A DNA stretch of 64,000 nucleotides, taken from contig NZ_FNUM01000009.1 in assembly GCF_900107995.1 (NCBI RefSeq), positions 49,627-113,626 on the forward strand. The letters run 5' to 3'. Position 1 is the first letter of the stretch, and the number at the start of each line of letters is the position of its first letter. Positions 35,008 through 42,222 of this stretch are shown one piece after another. A model generated the notes under the pieces. That model searched no databases and had not been told where the DNA came from. It worked only from the letters and a program-made list of their open reading frames with translations. The DNA comes from Alcanivorax sp. DSM 26293. GTDB taxonomy: Bacteria; Pseudomonadota; Gammaproteobacteria; Pseudomonadales; Alcanivoracaceae. A program made the translations under genes and the position numbers.

Positions 35008-35562
35008 TTAGTGATGGGGGCTGACGCCAAACCAGGTTGTCAGGCCCATCTCCATGGATTGTTCGGTGCTGCCAAACCAGATTTGGCCATCCTGGATCAT
35101 GCATTGCAGTTGCATGGTGCGTTGCATCAACGGGGCCAGCGTCGCTTCGCTGTCCGGGTCTACGTGAACAATATGCAGGTTGCTGAAGCGGGTCACCTTG
35201 TTCTTCATGGTGTCCCACCACACCTGGGGTGCGCGGGCGCCATAGGTGTAAATCGTCACCTGCCGGGCCAGGCCGCACGCCTTGCGGAGGCGTTTCTCGT
35301 CGGGCATGCCCAGTTCAATCCAGTGCTCCAGGGTGTCGTCCGGGTTGCGCTGCCACAGGTCCGGCTCGTCGGTGCTGGACAGGCCGCGGGTAAAGGCCAG
35401 GTCTTCGTGGGCATTCAGGGCAAAGGCCAGCAGCCGCAACATCATCCGCGATTCGGTTTCCGACGGGTGCAGCGCCACGGTCAGATTATGGGTGGCGTAG
35501 TAGTCCCGGTCCATGTCGGACACGGTCAATTCGGCTTTATAAATGGTGGCGGTCAGGGCCAT
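35008..35562 (-). CDS. yaeQ: YaeQ family protein
   Basis: 184 residues, the family length. MALTATIYKAELTVSDMDRD and HPSETESRMMLRLLAFAL are the YaeQ signatures; WIELGMPDEKRLRKA follows. YaeQ has a PD-(D/E)XK nuclease-like fold, and some members suppress RfaH loss in E. coli; the biochemical role is unsettled. 102 bp downstream (minus strand order) of the UPF0016 gene, with a heptad repeat between. Confidence 0.93.
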   Translation of the reverse strand: MALTATIYKAELTVSDMDRDYYATHNLTVALHPSETESRMMLRLLAFALNAHEDLAFTRGLSSTDEPDLWQRNPDDTLEHWIELGMPDEKRLRKACGLARQVTIYTYGARAPQVWWDTMKNKVTRFSNLHIVHVDPDSEATLAPLMQRTMQLQCMIQDGQIWFGSTEQSMEMGLTTWFGVSPHH

Positions 35563-35573
35563 GGTATTTCCTG

Positions 35574-35662
35574 GTCTGAAGTCGGACGTCGGATGTCTGA
35601 CGCTAAAACATTGTCGGCGAGATGTCTGCCAGGCGTCCGACTTTTGACGTCAGACGTCCGAC
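35574..35662. repeat. GTCGGAC-type inverted heptad repeat
   Basis: Left units GTCTGAA, GTCGGAC, GTCGGAT, GTCTGAC; the right side, read inverted, is GTCGGAC, GTCTGAC, GTCAAAA, GTCGGAC. Same 7-bp period as the other elements but a different word and no GC hairpin core. It begins 2-3 bases after the stop of the UPF0016 gene. Confidence 0.88.
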
Positions 35663-35664
35663 CC

Positions 35665-36216
35665 TTACAGTAATGCAATTATCCCAAAGCCGATAAACAG
35701 CACGGCACTTAGACGATGCGCCCAGGTTTCCAGTTTGTCGCCGCCAAACTGGTGCGCCAGCCAGATCACCGGCAGGTTGGCGGCGATCATGCCCAGGGTG
35801 GAGCCGCCCAGCACCGGCCAGAATTGATCCTTGAACTGCACCGCCAGAGCAATGGTGGCGAGCTGGGTCTTGTCACCGATCTCGGCAATGAAGAACAGTA
35901 CCAGCGCGGTCAGGAAGGGGCCGAAGCGGGGATCATCATCCACTTTTTCGTCATCGTCGGGTATCAGCATCCACAGACCCAGGCCCATAAAGCTGATGCC
36001 GAGAATCCAGCGTAGCCAGTCTCCGGGAATGGCCCCGGCCAGCCAGTCGCCGAACCACACGGACACGCCATGGTTGAGCAGGGTAGCAACCAGTACGCCT
36101 GCCAGGATCGGCCAGGGTTTGCGGAACTTGAGAATCAGTGCCAGGGATAACAGCTGGGTCTTGTCGCCGATTTCGCCGAGGCCAACCAGCAGGAAAGAGC
36201 TGAGTAGAGCTTCCAT
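35665..36216 (-). CDS. UPF0016/GDT1-TMEM165 family manganese exporter
   Basis: 183 residues from the ATG at 36216. Two repeats of three helices each carry the E-x-G-D-K-T signature: VGLGEIGDKTQLLSLAL near residue 15 and FFIAEIGDKTQLATIAL near residue 110. These acidic motifs bind cation; bacterial members such as Vibrio MneA export Mn2+. The yybP-ykoY-type leader upstream supports manganese as substrate. An acidic loop (DDDEKVDDD) joins the repeats. Inner membrane. Confidence 0.93.
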   Translation of the reverse strand: MEALLSSFLLVGLGEIGDKTQLLSLALILKFRKPWPILAGVLVATLLNHGVSVWFGDWLAGAIPGDWLRWILGISFMGLGLWMLIPDDDEKVDDDPRFGPFLTALVLFFIAEIGDKTQLATIALAVQFKDQFWPVLGGSTLGMIAANLPVIWLAHQFGGDKLETWAHRLSAVLFIGFGIIALL

Positions 36217-36229
36217 GAACGTTTCCAGA

Positions 36230-36274
36230 GGGGCGGGATTGCGACACAGAGACACCACCGGTCAATCCCGCCCC
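36230..36274 (-). promoter_or_regulatory. Expression-platform hairpin before the Mn exporter
   Basis: Perfect stem GGGGCGGGATTG / CAATCCCGCCCC ending 13 bases before the ATG at 36216. No T run follows, so it more likely controls translation start than termination. Confidence 0.55.
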
Positions 36275-36287
36275 TGCGGAATACCAG

Positions 36288-36420
36288 CGATGTCTCAGGT
36301 CTCGTCAATCCGCAATCCGCGAGGGTGCGGGCGTGGACGCCATGCGCATGAGGCGCAACTATGTTGACGGCCACCAGGAGGCTCAAGCGCTCTAGCGACT
36401 ACTCCCCCAAGACGGGGCAA
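36288..36420 (-). ncRNA. yybP-ykoY (Mn2+) riboswitch aptamer
   Basis: Read on the minus strand: CTTGGGGGAGTAGTCGC near the 5' end matches the aptamer's GGGGAGUAGC signature. GTCAACATA lies about 35 bases later and matches the conserved internal loop, and a GAGACC element precedes the 3' closing segment. The order and spacing fit this riboswitch class, which senses Mn2+ and commonly precedes exporters of this family. Limits are approximate. Confidence 0.78.
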
Positions 36421-36476
36421 ACCTTAGCGGCAATATTGGGTGCGGGCAAGTACAATGGGGCTGCATCCCCCTTCGC

Positions 36477-36544
36477 CGTTGGAGTCTTGCTCGCAAGGCG
36501 AAGAGGTAATTTCGGGTCTTCGCCTTGCAAGCAAGGCTCCAACG
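36477..36544. repeat. REP-like palindrome (GTTGGAGT/C type)
   Basis: Arms CGTTGGAGTCTTGCTCGCAA and TTGCAAGCAAGGCTCCAACG with GGCGAAG / CTTCGCC inside; 16 bases before slyX. Confidence 0.85.
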
Positions 36545-36560
36545 CCATCGAGAGCAGATC

Positions 36561-36767
36561 ATGAGTGAAGAACGCCTGGTCGATATCGAAACCAAACTGG
36601 CCTACCAGGAAGACCTGGTTCAGCACCTGAACAAGGTGATCAGCGACCAGCAGGGAAAAATCGACGAGCTGGAAAAGGTGTGCCGCAAACTGGTGGACCG
36701 GGTGCTGGACCTGTCCGAGGAAATGGCCGCGTCACGCATCGAGGATGCACCGCCGCCGCATTATTAA
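36561..36767 (+). CDS. slyX: SlyX protein
   Basis: 68 residues from ATG 36561. A single heptad-rich coiled coil (LVDIETKLAYQEDLVQHLNK) followed by the conserved Pro-Pro-His-Tyr C-terminus, as in SlyX of E. coli (72 residues), where it lies beside the SlyD prolyl isomerase gene. Function is unknown. slyD is not adjacent here. The stop is followed after 3 bases by a heptad array. Confidence 0.92.
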   Translation: MSEERLVDIETKLAYQEDLVQHLNKVISDQQGKIDELEKVCRKLVDRVLDLSEEMAASRIEDAPPPHY

Positions 36768-36770
36768 AAG

Positions 36771-36918
36771 ACAGCTTCAAGCCGCAAGCTGCAACGCGAA
36801 CTGGCTCGTTTTTGGATCTGCAAGCAAAGAGGCCGCGCCCAATTTTTTGGGCGCGGCCTCATCAGTTCTGGTCCGCAATGGACTTGCTCGTGTTGCAGCT
36901 TGTAGCTTGCGGCTTGAT
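36771..36918. repeat. Composite element: inverted AGCTGCA heptads around a terminator hairpin
   Basis: Left arm AGCTTCA, AGCCGCA, AGCTGCA, ACGCGAA; right arm (36888-36918), read inverted, AGCCGCA, AGCTACA, AGCTGCA, ACACGAG. Centre 36829-36860 with stem GAGGCCGCGCCCA. It fills the gap between the convergent slyX and TM2 gene stops. Confidence 0.92.
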
Positions 36919-36923
36919 TCTCT

Positions 36924-37349
36924 TCAGGCAGGAACCGGCTCGCCCTGGGCGATTTCACCGTTACGCTCGGAGACCTGGCCATTCAGGGTGAACAGGTCAT
37001 ACAGTACGCCGAAGCCGAGCAGGCCCAGCGTCAGCAGGTAGAGCACCCCGGTGCCGATCTTGCCCATGTAGAAGCGGTGGGCGCCGAAGATACCGAGAAA
37101 CAGCATCAGTACCCAGGCCACGCTGTAGTCGGTCTCGCCGCTCTTGAACTGGTTATTGGCGTCCCGGTTCATGCCCGGAATCAGGAAGGCATCCACGATC
37201 CAGCCGATCAGTAACAGCCCGGCGGTCAACATCCACAGCAGGCCGGTGAGCTGGCGGCCATAGTAAAACCGGTGGTAACCGAAGATCCCGCCGAAAAACC
37301 ATAGCAGATAGCCGATGGGTGTCAGGTGCGTTTCTTTTTGTTGTTGCAT
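36924..37349 (-). CDS. TM2-domain membrane protein (two TM2 units)
   Basis: 141 residues. Two TM2 repeats: LLWFFGGIFGYHRFYYGRQ with a following helix pair, and LMLFLGIFGAHRFYMGK with another. Each TM2 unit has the G-x-x-G-x-H-R-F-Y signature and two helices, so four membrane spans are expected. Role of bacterial TM2 proteins is unclear. Starts at ATG 37349 with GAGGGGA upstream. Confidence 0.9.
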   Translation of the reverse strand: MQQQKETHLTPIGYLLWFFGGIFGYHRFYYGRQLTGLLWMLTAGLLLIGWIVDAFLIPGMNRDANNQFKSGETDYSVAWVLMLFLGIFGAHRFYMGKIGTGVLYLLTLGLLGFGVLYDLFTLNGQVSERNGEIAQGEPVPA

Positions 37350-37425
37350 GGGTTTTCCCCTCCATTGGTAAAGTAAAAAGCGTCCCTGCGGTTACCGGAT
37401 CATCCCGTCACAGATAACGGGTATG

Positions 37426-37492
37426 TGTAGGAGCTATGCTTGCATGGCGAACCTGCCTGCGGGTGGTTCGCCATGCAAGCATAGCTCCTACA
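37426..37492. repeat. REP-like palindrome (GTAGGAGC type)
   Basis: Arms TGTAGGAGCTATGCTTGCAT and ATGCAAGCATAGCTCCTACA pair perfectly, with GGCGAACC inside. Between the TM2 gene and pilU. Confidence 0.88.
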
Positions 37493-37519
37493 GCCTATTC
37501 GTAGGCCGGGTTATTACCT

Positions 37520-38641
37520 CTATTCCGTGTCCTCAATGCTCAATCCCCGCGTGGCCACATCCAGGCTGGAGGCGTCGGTCTCGTTGCCCAGTTTGATCAT
37601 CAGGCGCAGATCGTTGGGCGAATCCGCGTGGAGCATAGCGTCTTCGTAGGTGATTTCCCCGGCGGAGTAGAGATCATAGAGTGCCTGGTCGAAGGTCTGC
37701 ATGCCCTGTTCCCGGGACTTGCTCATCAGCTGCTTGAGCATGTGCACTTCGCCCTTGCGGATATGATCCTGAACCAGCGGCGTACCCAGCAAGACCTCAA
37801 TGGCCGCACGGCGACCCTTGCCGTCCGGGGTGGGAATCAGTTGCTGGGCAACGATGCCCTTCAGGTTCAGGGACAGATCCATCCACAGCTGGCCGTGACG
37901 GTCTGCCGGGAAGAAGTGGATGATCCGGTCCAGCGCCTGGTTGGCGTTGTTGGCGTGCAGGGTGGCCAGACAGAGGTGGCCGGTTTCCGCGAAGGCGATG
38001 GCCTTGTCCATGGTTTCCGGGGTCCGGATCTCACCGATCAGAATCACGTCCGGTGCCTGACGCAGGGTGTTCTTCAGCGCCACATCGAAGGACTCGGTAT
38101 CGATGCCCACCTCGCGCTGGGTGACGATACAGCCCTGATGCTGATGGATGAATTCGATGGGGTCCTCAATGGTAATGATGTGACCCTTCGAGTTCTTGTT
38201 GCGGTGGCCGATCATGGAGGCCAGCGAGGTGGACTTACCGGTACCGGTGGCGCCCACAAAGATCACCAGGCCCCGCTTGGTCATGGCCAGTTCCTTGATC
38301 ACTGGCGGCAGTCGCAGATCATCCACATTGGGAATCTTGGTCTCGATGCGACGCAGGACCATGGCCACCAGATTCCGCTGATAGAAAGCGGACACCCGAA
38401 AACGGCCGACGCCCCGGGCAGAGATGGCGAAGTTGCACTCGTGGTGCGCCACGAATTCCTTGCGCTGCTGCTCGGTCATCACGCCGAACACGATATCCCG
38501 GGTCATGTCCGGGGTCAGCGCGCTCTTGGTGACCGGCAAAATCTTGCCGTTCACTTTCATGCTGGGGGGCACGCCGGCGGTAATGAACAGGTCGGACCCG
38601 CCTTTCTGCACCATCAGTTTGAGGAGCTCTTCGAATTCCAT
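37520..38641 (-). CDS. pilU: Type IV pilus retraction ATPase paralogue PilU
   Basis: 373 residues, typical for PilU (about 380) and longer than PilT. Walker A GATGTGKST, Asp box, Walker B VILIGEIRTPET and the His box TGHLCLATLHANNA are intact. The extended C-terminus (SSLDVATRGLSIEDTE) is PilU-specific. A cytosolic hexameric ATPase assisting pilus retraction during twitching. ATG start 15 bases after the pilT stop, so the two are one operon. Confidence 0.95.
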   Translation of the reverse strand: MEFEELLKLMVQKGGSDLFITAGVPPSMKVNGKILPVTKSALTPDMTRDIVFGVMTEQQRKEFVAHHECNFAISARGVGRFRVSAFYQRNLVAMVLRRIETKIPNVDDLRLPPVIKELAMTKRGLVIFVGATGTGKSTSLASMIGHRNKNSKGHIITIEDPIEFIHQHQGCIVTQREVGIDTESFDVALKNTLRQAPDVILIGEIRTPETMDKAIAFAETGHLCLATLHANNANQALDRIIHFFPADRHGQLWMDLSLNLKGIVAQQLIPTPDGKGRRAAIEVLLGTPLVQDHIRKGEVHMLKQLMSKSREQGMQTFDQALYDLYSAGEITYEDAMLHADSPNDLRLMIKLGNETDASSLDVATRGLSIEDTE

Positions 38642-38656
38642 CTGTCATTCTCCTCG

Positions 38657-39691
38657 TTAGATTGAGTCCGGGCTCTTGGCTTTTTCCCGCGCCACTTCAC
38701 GGGATACCAGCCCTTTCTGCACCAGGCCCTGCAGGCACTGATCCAGGGTCTGCATGCCCAGGGCGCCACCGGTCTGGATGGCGGAATACATCTGCGCCAC
38801 TTTATCTTCGCGGATCAGGTTCCGGATCGCCGGGGTACCAATCATGATTTCATGGGCCGCCACCCGGCCGCCGCCGTTCTTTTTCATCAGGGTCTGGGAA
38901 ATCACCGCTTGCAGTGATTCCGACAGCATGGAACGGACCATGGATTTTTCTTCGGCGGGGAACACGTCCACCACCCGGTCAATGGTCTTGGCGGCGGAGG
39001 TGGTGTGCAGGGTGCCGAACACCAGGTGACCGGTTTCTGCCGCGGTCAGTGCCAGACGGATGGTTTCCAGATCCCGCATTTCCCCCACCAGAATGATGTC
39101 CGGATCTTCCCGCAGGGCCGAGCGCAGTGCTTCGGCGAAGCCCAGGGTGTCACGGTGCACTTCCCGCTGGTTGACCAGACACTTCTTGGATTCGTGCACG
39201 AATTCGATGGGGTCCTCGATGGTGAGGATATGCTCGTAGCGGGAATCGTTGATGTAGTCGATCATCGCCGCCAGGGTGGTGGACTTACCGGAACCGGTGG
39301 GCCCGGTAACCAGCACAATGCCCCGTGGCATCTCGGAAATCTTCTGGAACACCTTGCCCATGCCCAGGTCTTCCATGGTCAGCACTTTCGAGGGAATGGT
39401 CCGGAATACCGCACCGGCGCCCCGGTTGTGGTTGAAGGCGTTGACCCGGAAACGGGCCACGCCGGGCACCTCGAAGGAGAAATCGGTTTCGAAGAATTCC
39501 TCGAAGTCCTTGCGCTGCTTGTCGTTCATGATGTCGTAGATCAGCGCGTGGACTTCCTTGTGCTCCATGGCCGGCAGATTGATGCGGCGCACGTCCCCGT
39601 CTACGCGGATCATCGGTGGCAGGCCGGCGGACAAGTGAAGGTCGGAAGCGCCGTTTTTGGCGCTGAAGGCGAGCAGCTCGGTAATATCCAT
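38657..39691 (-). CDS. pilT: Type IV pilus retraction ATPase PilT
   Basis: 344 residues, the normal length. N-terminal PAS-like domain (MDITELLAFSAKNGASDLHL), Walker A GPTGSGKSTT, Walker B DIILVGEMRDLET, His box TGHLVFGTLHTTSA and the AIRNLIRE motif needed for retraction are all present. Hexameric motor depolymerising the pilus. First gene of pilTU; divergent from yggS as in Pseudomonas. Confidence 0.97.
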   Translation of the reverse strand: MDITELLAFSAKNGASDLHLSAGLPPMIRVDGDVRRINLPAMEHKEVHALIYDIMNDKQRKDFEEFFETDFSFEVPGVARFRVNAFNHNRGAGAVFRTIPSKVLTMEDLGMGKVFQKISEMPRGIVLVTGPTGSGKSTTLAAMIDYINDSRYEHILTIEDPIEFVHESKKCLVNQREVHRDTLGFAEALRSALREDPDIILVGEMRDLETIRLALTAAETGHLVFGTLHTTSAAKTIDRVVDVFPAEEKSMVRSMLSESLQAVISQTLMKKNGGGRVAAHEIMIGTPAIRNLIREDKVAQMYSAIQTGGALGMQTLDQCLQGLVQKGLVSREVAREKAKSPDSI

Positions 39692-39827
39692 GGGTGTCTA
39701 CTTGGGTTGTCTGGTATTGAAAGGGAGCCCGATGCCCCCTTTTGTTATTATGTCGGCAGCCTGAAACCGGCTTCCTCAGAAATTCGTCGCATGCCTAAAG
39801 TAACCCGACCTCTTGAGCCGTTCAATA

Positions 39828-40511
39828 ATGACAGACTCCAAAAGCCCACTGGCGCAAGTTAATACGCAAATAAATGCATTTTGTGAGCAGTCCGGTCGCG
39901 CCAGCGACAGTGTGCAGCTGTTGGCGGTGAGCAAGACCCGCACAGCGGATGAAGTGGCCCGTCTGGCTGACCAGGGGCAGCGGCACTTCGGCGAGAACTA
40001 TCTGCAAGAGGGTCTGGACAAGATAGCGGCGCTGCAGGGCAAGGAGCTGGTGTGGCATTTCATCGGCCCGATCCAGTCCAACAAGACGCGCGATATCGCG
40101 GCCCATTTTGACTGGGTGCACTCCGTGGACCGGCTAAAAGTGGCCCGCCGGCTCAGTGACCAGCGGCCGACGGGGTTGGCGCCGCTGAATGTCTGTATCC
40201 AGGTGAATGTGGACGATGAAGACAGCAAAAGCGGCATTCCGCTGGATGCGGTGCCTGCCCTGGCAGAGCAGATTGCAGCCTTGCCCAACCTGCGCCTGCG
40301 CGGGCTGATGGCCATTCCCCGGGCAAACAGCGAGGACAACAGCCGGGGAGCTTTCCGACAGCTCGCCATGACACTGTCACAATTGCGCAATACAATGCCG
40401 TCCCTCGATACGCTCTCCATGGGTATGAGTGCGGATTTCGGCGTAGCCATCGAAGAAGGCGCCACCATCGTCCGTGTGGGCACCGCCCTGTTTGGTCCGC
40501 GCACTCCCTGA
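39828..40511 (+). CDS. yggS: PLP homeostasis protein YggS
   Basis: 227 residues from ATG 39828; an in-frame TTG at 39813 adds five residues. The PLP lysine lies in QLLAVSKTRTADEV, with FGENYLQEGLDK, WHFIGPIQSNKTR and LSMGMSADFGVAI marking the alanine-racemase-like barrel. It keeps pyridoxal phosphate levels balanced in the cytosol. Stands before proC and yggT, a conserved order in gammaproteobacteria. Confidence 0.96.
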   Translation: MTDSKSPLAQVNTQINAFCEQSGRASDSVQLLAVSKTRTADEVARLADQGQRHFGENYLQEGLDKIAALQGKELVWHFIGPIQSNKTRDIAAHFDWVHSVDRLKVARRLSDQRPTGLAPLNVCIQVNVDDEDSKSGIPLDAVPALAEQIAALPNLRLRGLMAIPRANSEDNSRGAFRQLAMTLSQLRNTMPSLDTLSMGMSADFGVAIEEGATIVRVGTALFGPRTP

Positions 40512-40582
40512 CGGCTGAACCCCCCGCCGTTGGCCCAACGACAAGCGTACGCGTTACAACACACGACAAGGATTGCGCAGTT

Positions 40583-41392
40583 ATGGCACAACAAAGCATC
40601 GGATTTATTGGCGCTGGCAACATGGCCACCAGCCTGGCCGGCGGCATGGTGGCGAAAGGAATTCGCCCCGCCCGTATCTGGATGAGCGACCCCTCCCGTG
40701 ACCGTCTGGAGGAAGTCTCCCAGCTGCACCGGGTCCATGTGACCAACGAAAACCGGGATGTGGCCGGGCGGGTGGACGTGCTGGTGCTGGCGGTCAAGCC
40801 GCAAATGATGCAGGCCGTGTGCGAGGATCTGCGCGACCTGATTGCCGATCGCCAGCCGCTGGTGATCTCCATTGCCGCCGGCGTGACCGTGGCCAACCTG
40901 CGGAGCTGGCTGGGGGAGACCCCGATCGTGCGTTGCATGCCCAACACCCCGTCGCTGGTACAGGCGGGTGCCACCGGGTTGTATGCCGCCGAGGGGGTGA
41001 GCGATGAACAGAAAACCATGGCCAAGGAAATCCTGGGTTCCGTGGGGCTGACCTTCTGGTTTGCCCAGGAAAAGGAACTGGATGCGGTCACTGCGGTGTC
41101 CGGCTCCGGCCCGGCCTACTTCTTCCTGCTGATGGAATCCCTGATCGAAGCCGCCAAGGCCCAGGGCCTGGACCCGGCCACCGCTCGCCAGATGGTATTG
41201 CAGACCGCCTGGGGGGCAGCGCAACTGGCTGTGGCCAGTGAAGCGGGCCCGGATGTGCTGCGCCAGCAGGTCACCAGCCCCGGTGGCACCACCGCCGCGG
41301 CCCTGAATGTCTTCGAGGAAGCGGGTTTCCGCGAGCAGGTTCAGGCCGCCGTGGCAGCCGCCCGGGAGCGCTCGGAAGAGCTGGCGGGCTGA
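40583..41392 (+). CDS. proC: Pyrroline-5-carboxylate reductase ProC
   Basis: 269 residues, the usual length. Rossmann motif GFIGAGNMATSLAGG, the conserved RCMPNTPSLVQAG and the C-terminal signature QQVTSPGGTTAAALNVFEE. It reduces 1-pyrroline-5-carboxylate to proline with NADPH. Starts 71 bases after yggS. Confidence 0.97.
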   Translation: MAQQSIGFIGAGNMATSLAGGMVAKGIRPARIWMSDPSRDRLEEVSQLHRVHVTNENRDVAGRVDVLVLAVKPQMMQAVCEDLRDLIADRQPLVISIAAGVTVANLRSWLGETPIVRCMPNTPSLVQAGATGLYAAEGVSDEQKTMAKEILGSVGLTFWFAQEKELDAVTAVSGSGPAYFFLLMESLIEAAKAQGLDPATARQMVLQTAWGAAQLAVASEAGPDVLRQQVTSPGGTTAAALNVFEEAGFREQVQAAVAAARERSEELAG

Positions 41393-41400
41393 ACAACTTT

Positions 41401-41465
41401 TGTAGGAGCGTCGCTGGCGGCGCGATAACCCACGCCAAAATCGCGCCGCCAGCGACGCTCCTACA
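41401..41465. repeat. REP-like palindrome (GTAGGAGCGTCGCTGG type)
   Basis: Arms TGTAGGAGCGTCGCTGGCGG and CGCCAGCGACGCTCCTACA pair perfectly; starts 8 bases after the proC stop. Confidence 0.88.
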
Positions 41466-41536
41466 TACATCTCCCCCTTTGAATTTTTCCCTGCGTGCCC
41501 CAAACTCTTCCCCTGTCGCGAACCACGGAGTCATCC

Positions 41537-42085
41537 ATGAACCCCCAGGGCGCCCTGTTTTTCCTGCTGGACTTTGTTTTCAGCGCCTACATCTTCATCG
41601 TACTGACCCGCTTTGTGCTGCAGCTGGCCCGGGCGGATTTCTATAATCCCATCTCCCAGTTCGTGCTCAAGGCCACCAATCCGCTGCTCAAGCCCCTGCG
41701 CCGGGTGATTCCCGGTTACGGTGGGCTGGATATCGCTTCCCTGGTTCTGGTGGTGGTGCTGATCATCCTCAAGACGGTGATTTTGCTGAGCATCCAGGTG
41801 GGTGGGCTGCCCAGCGGCATCGGTGGGGCACTGGTCATCCATGCGCTGCGTGAACTGGCCAACCTGATCCTCAATTATGTGTTCTGGACGGTACTGATTC
41901 GGGTGTTGCTCAGCTGGGTGGCGCCGGACCCCTACAGCCCGGTGGTTCGGGTAATCGTGCAGATCACCGAACCGATCATGGCCCCGGTGCGCAAACTGCT
42001 ACCGCCCATGGGGGGCTTCGACCTGAGTCCGTTGTTTGTGCTGCTGGGTATCCAGCTGCTGCAGATTCTGTTTCAGCTACGCTGA
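41537..42085 (+). CDS. yggT: YggT family membrane protein
   Basis: 182 residues from ATG 41537. Two YggT repeats, each with the FVLKATNPLLKPLRRVIP / VIVQITEPIMAPVRKLLP motif between hydrophobic helices, four spans in all. The conserved neighbour of proC and yggS; implicated in osmotic or cytokinesis functions in some bacteria, otherwise unknown. Followed by a strong terminator. Confidence 0.95.
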   Translation: MNPQGALFFLLDFVFSAYIFIVLTRFVLQLARADFYNPISQFVLKATNPLLKPLRRVIPGYGGLDIASLVLVVVLIILKTVILLSIQVGGLPSGIGGALVIHALRELANLILNYVFWTVLIRVLLSWVAPDPYSPVVRVIVQITEPIMAPVRKLLPPMGGFDLSPLFVLLGIQLLQILFQLR

Positions 42086-42101
42086 GCAGTGCGTTTCCAG
42101 G

Positions 42102-42126
42102 AGGCGCCCCGGGGCGCCTTTTTTGT
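42102..42126 (+). terminator. Rho-independent terminator after yggT
   Basis: AGGCGCC / GGCGCCT stem with CCGG centre followed by six T. Confidence 0.92.
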
Positions 42127-42222
42127 GTGGCGACAACAAACTCTGCGCAAGCTTTTTACTTGCGGGCCGTAGCCGTATACAAATAACGACTGCGGAAATG
42201 TTACCTGAACAGGATCAGTATC

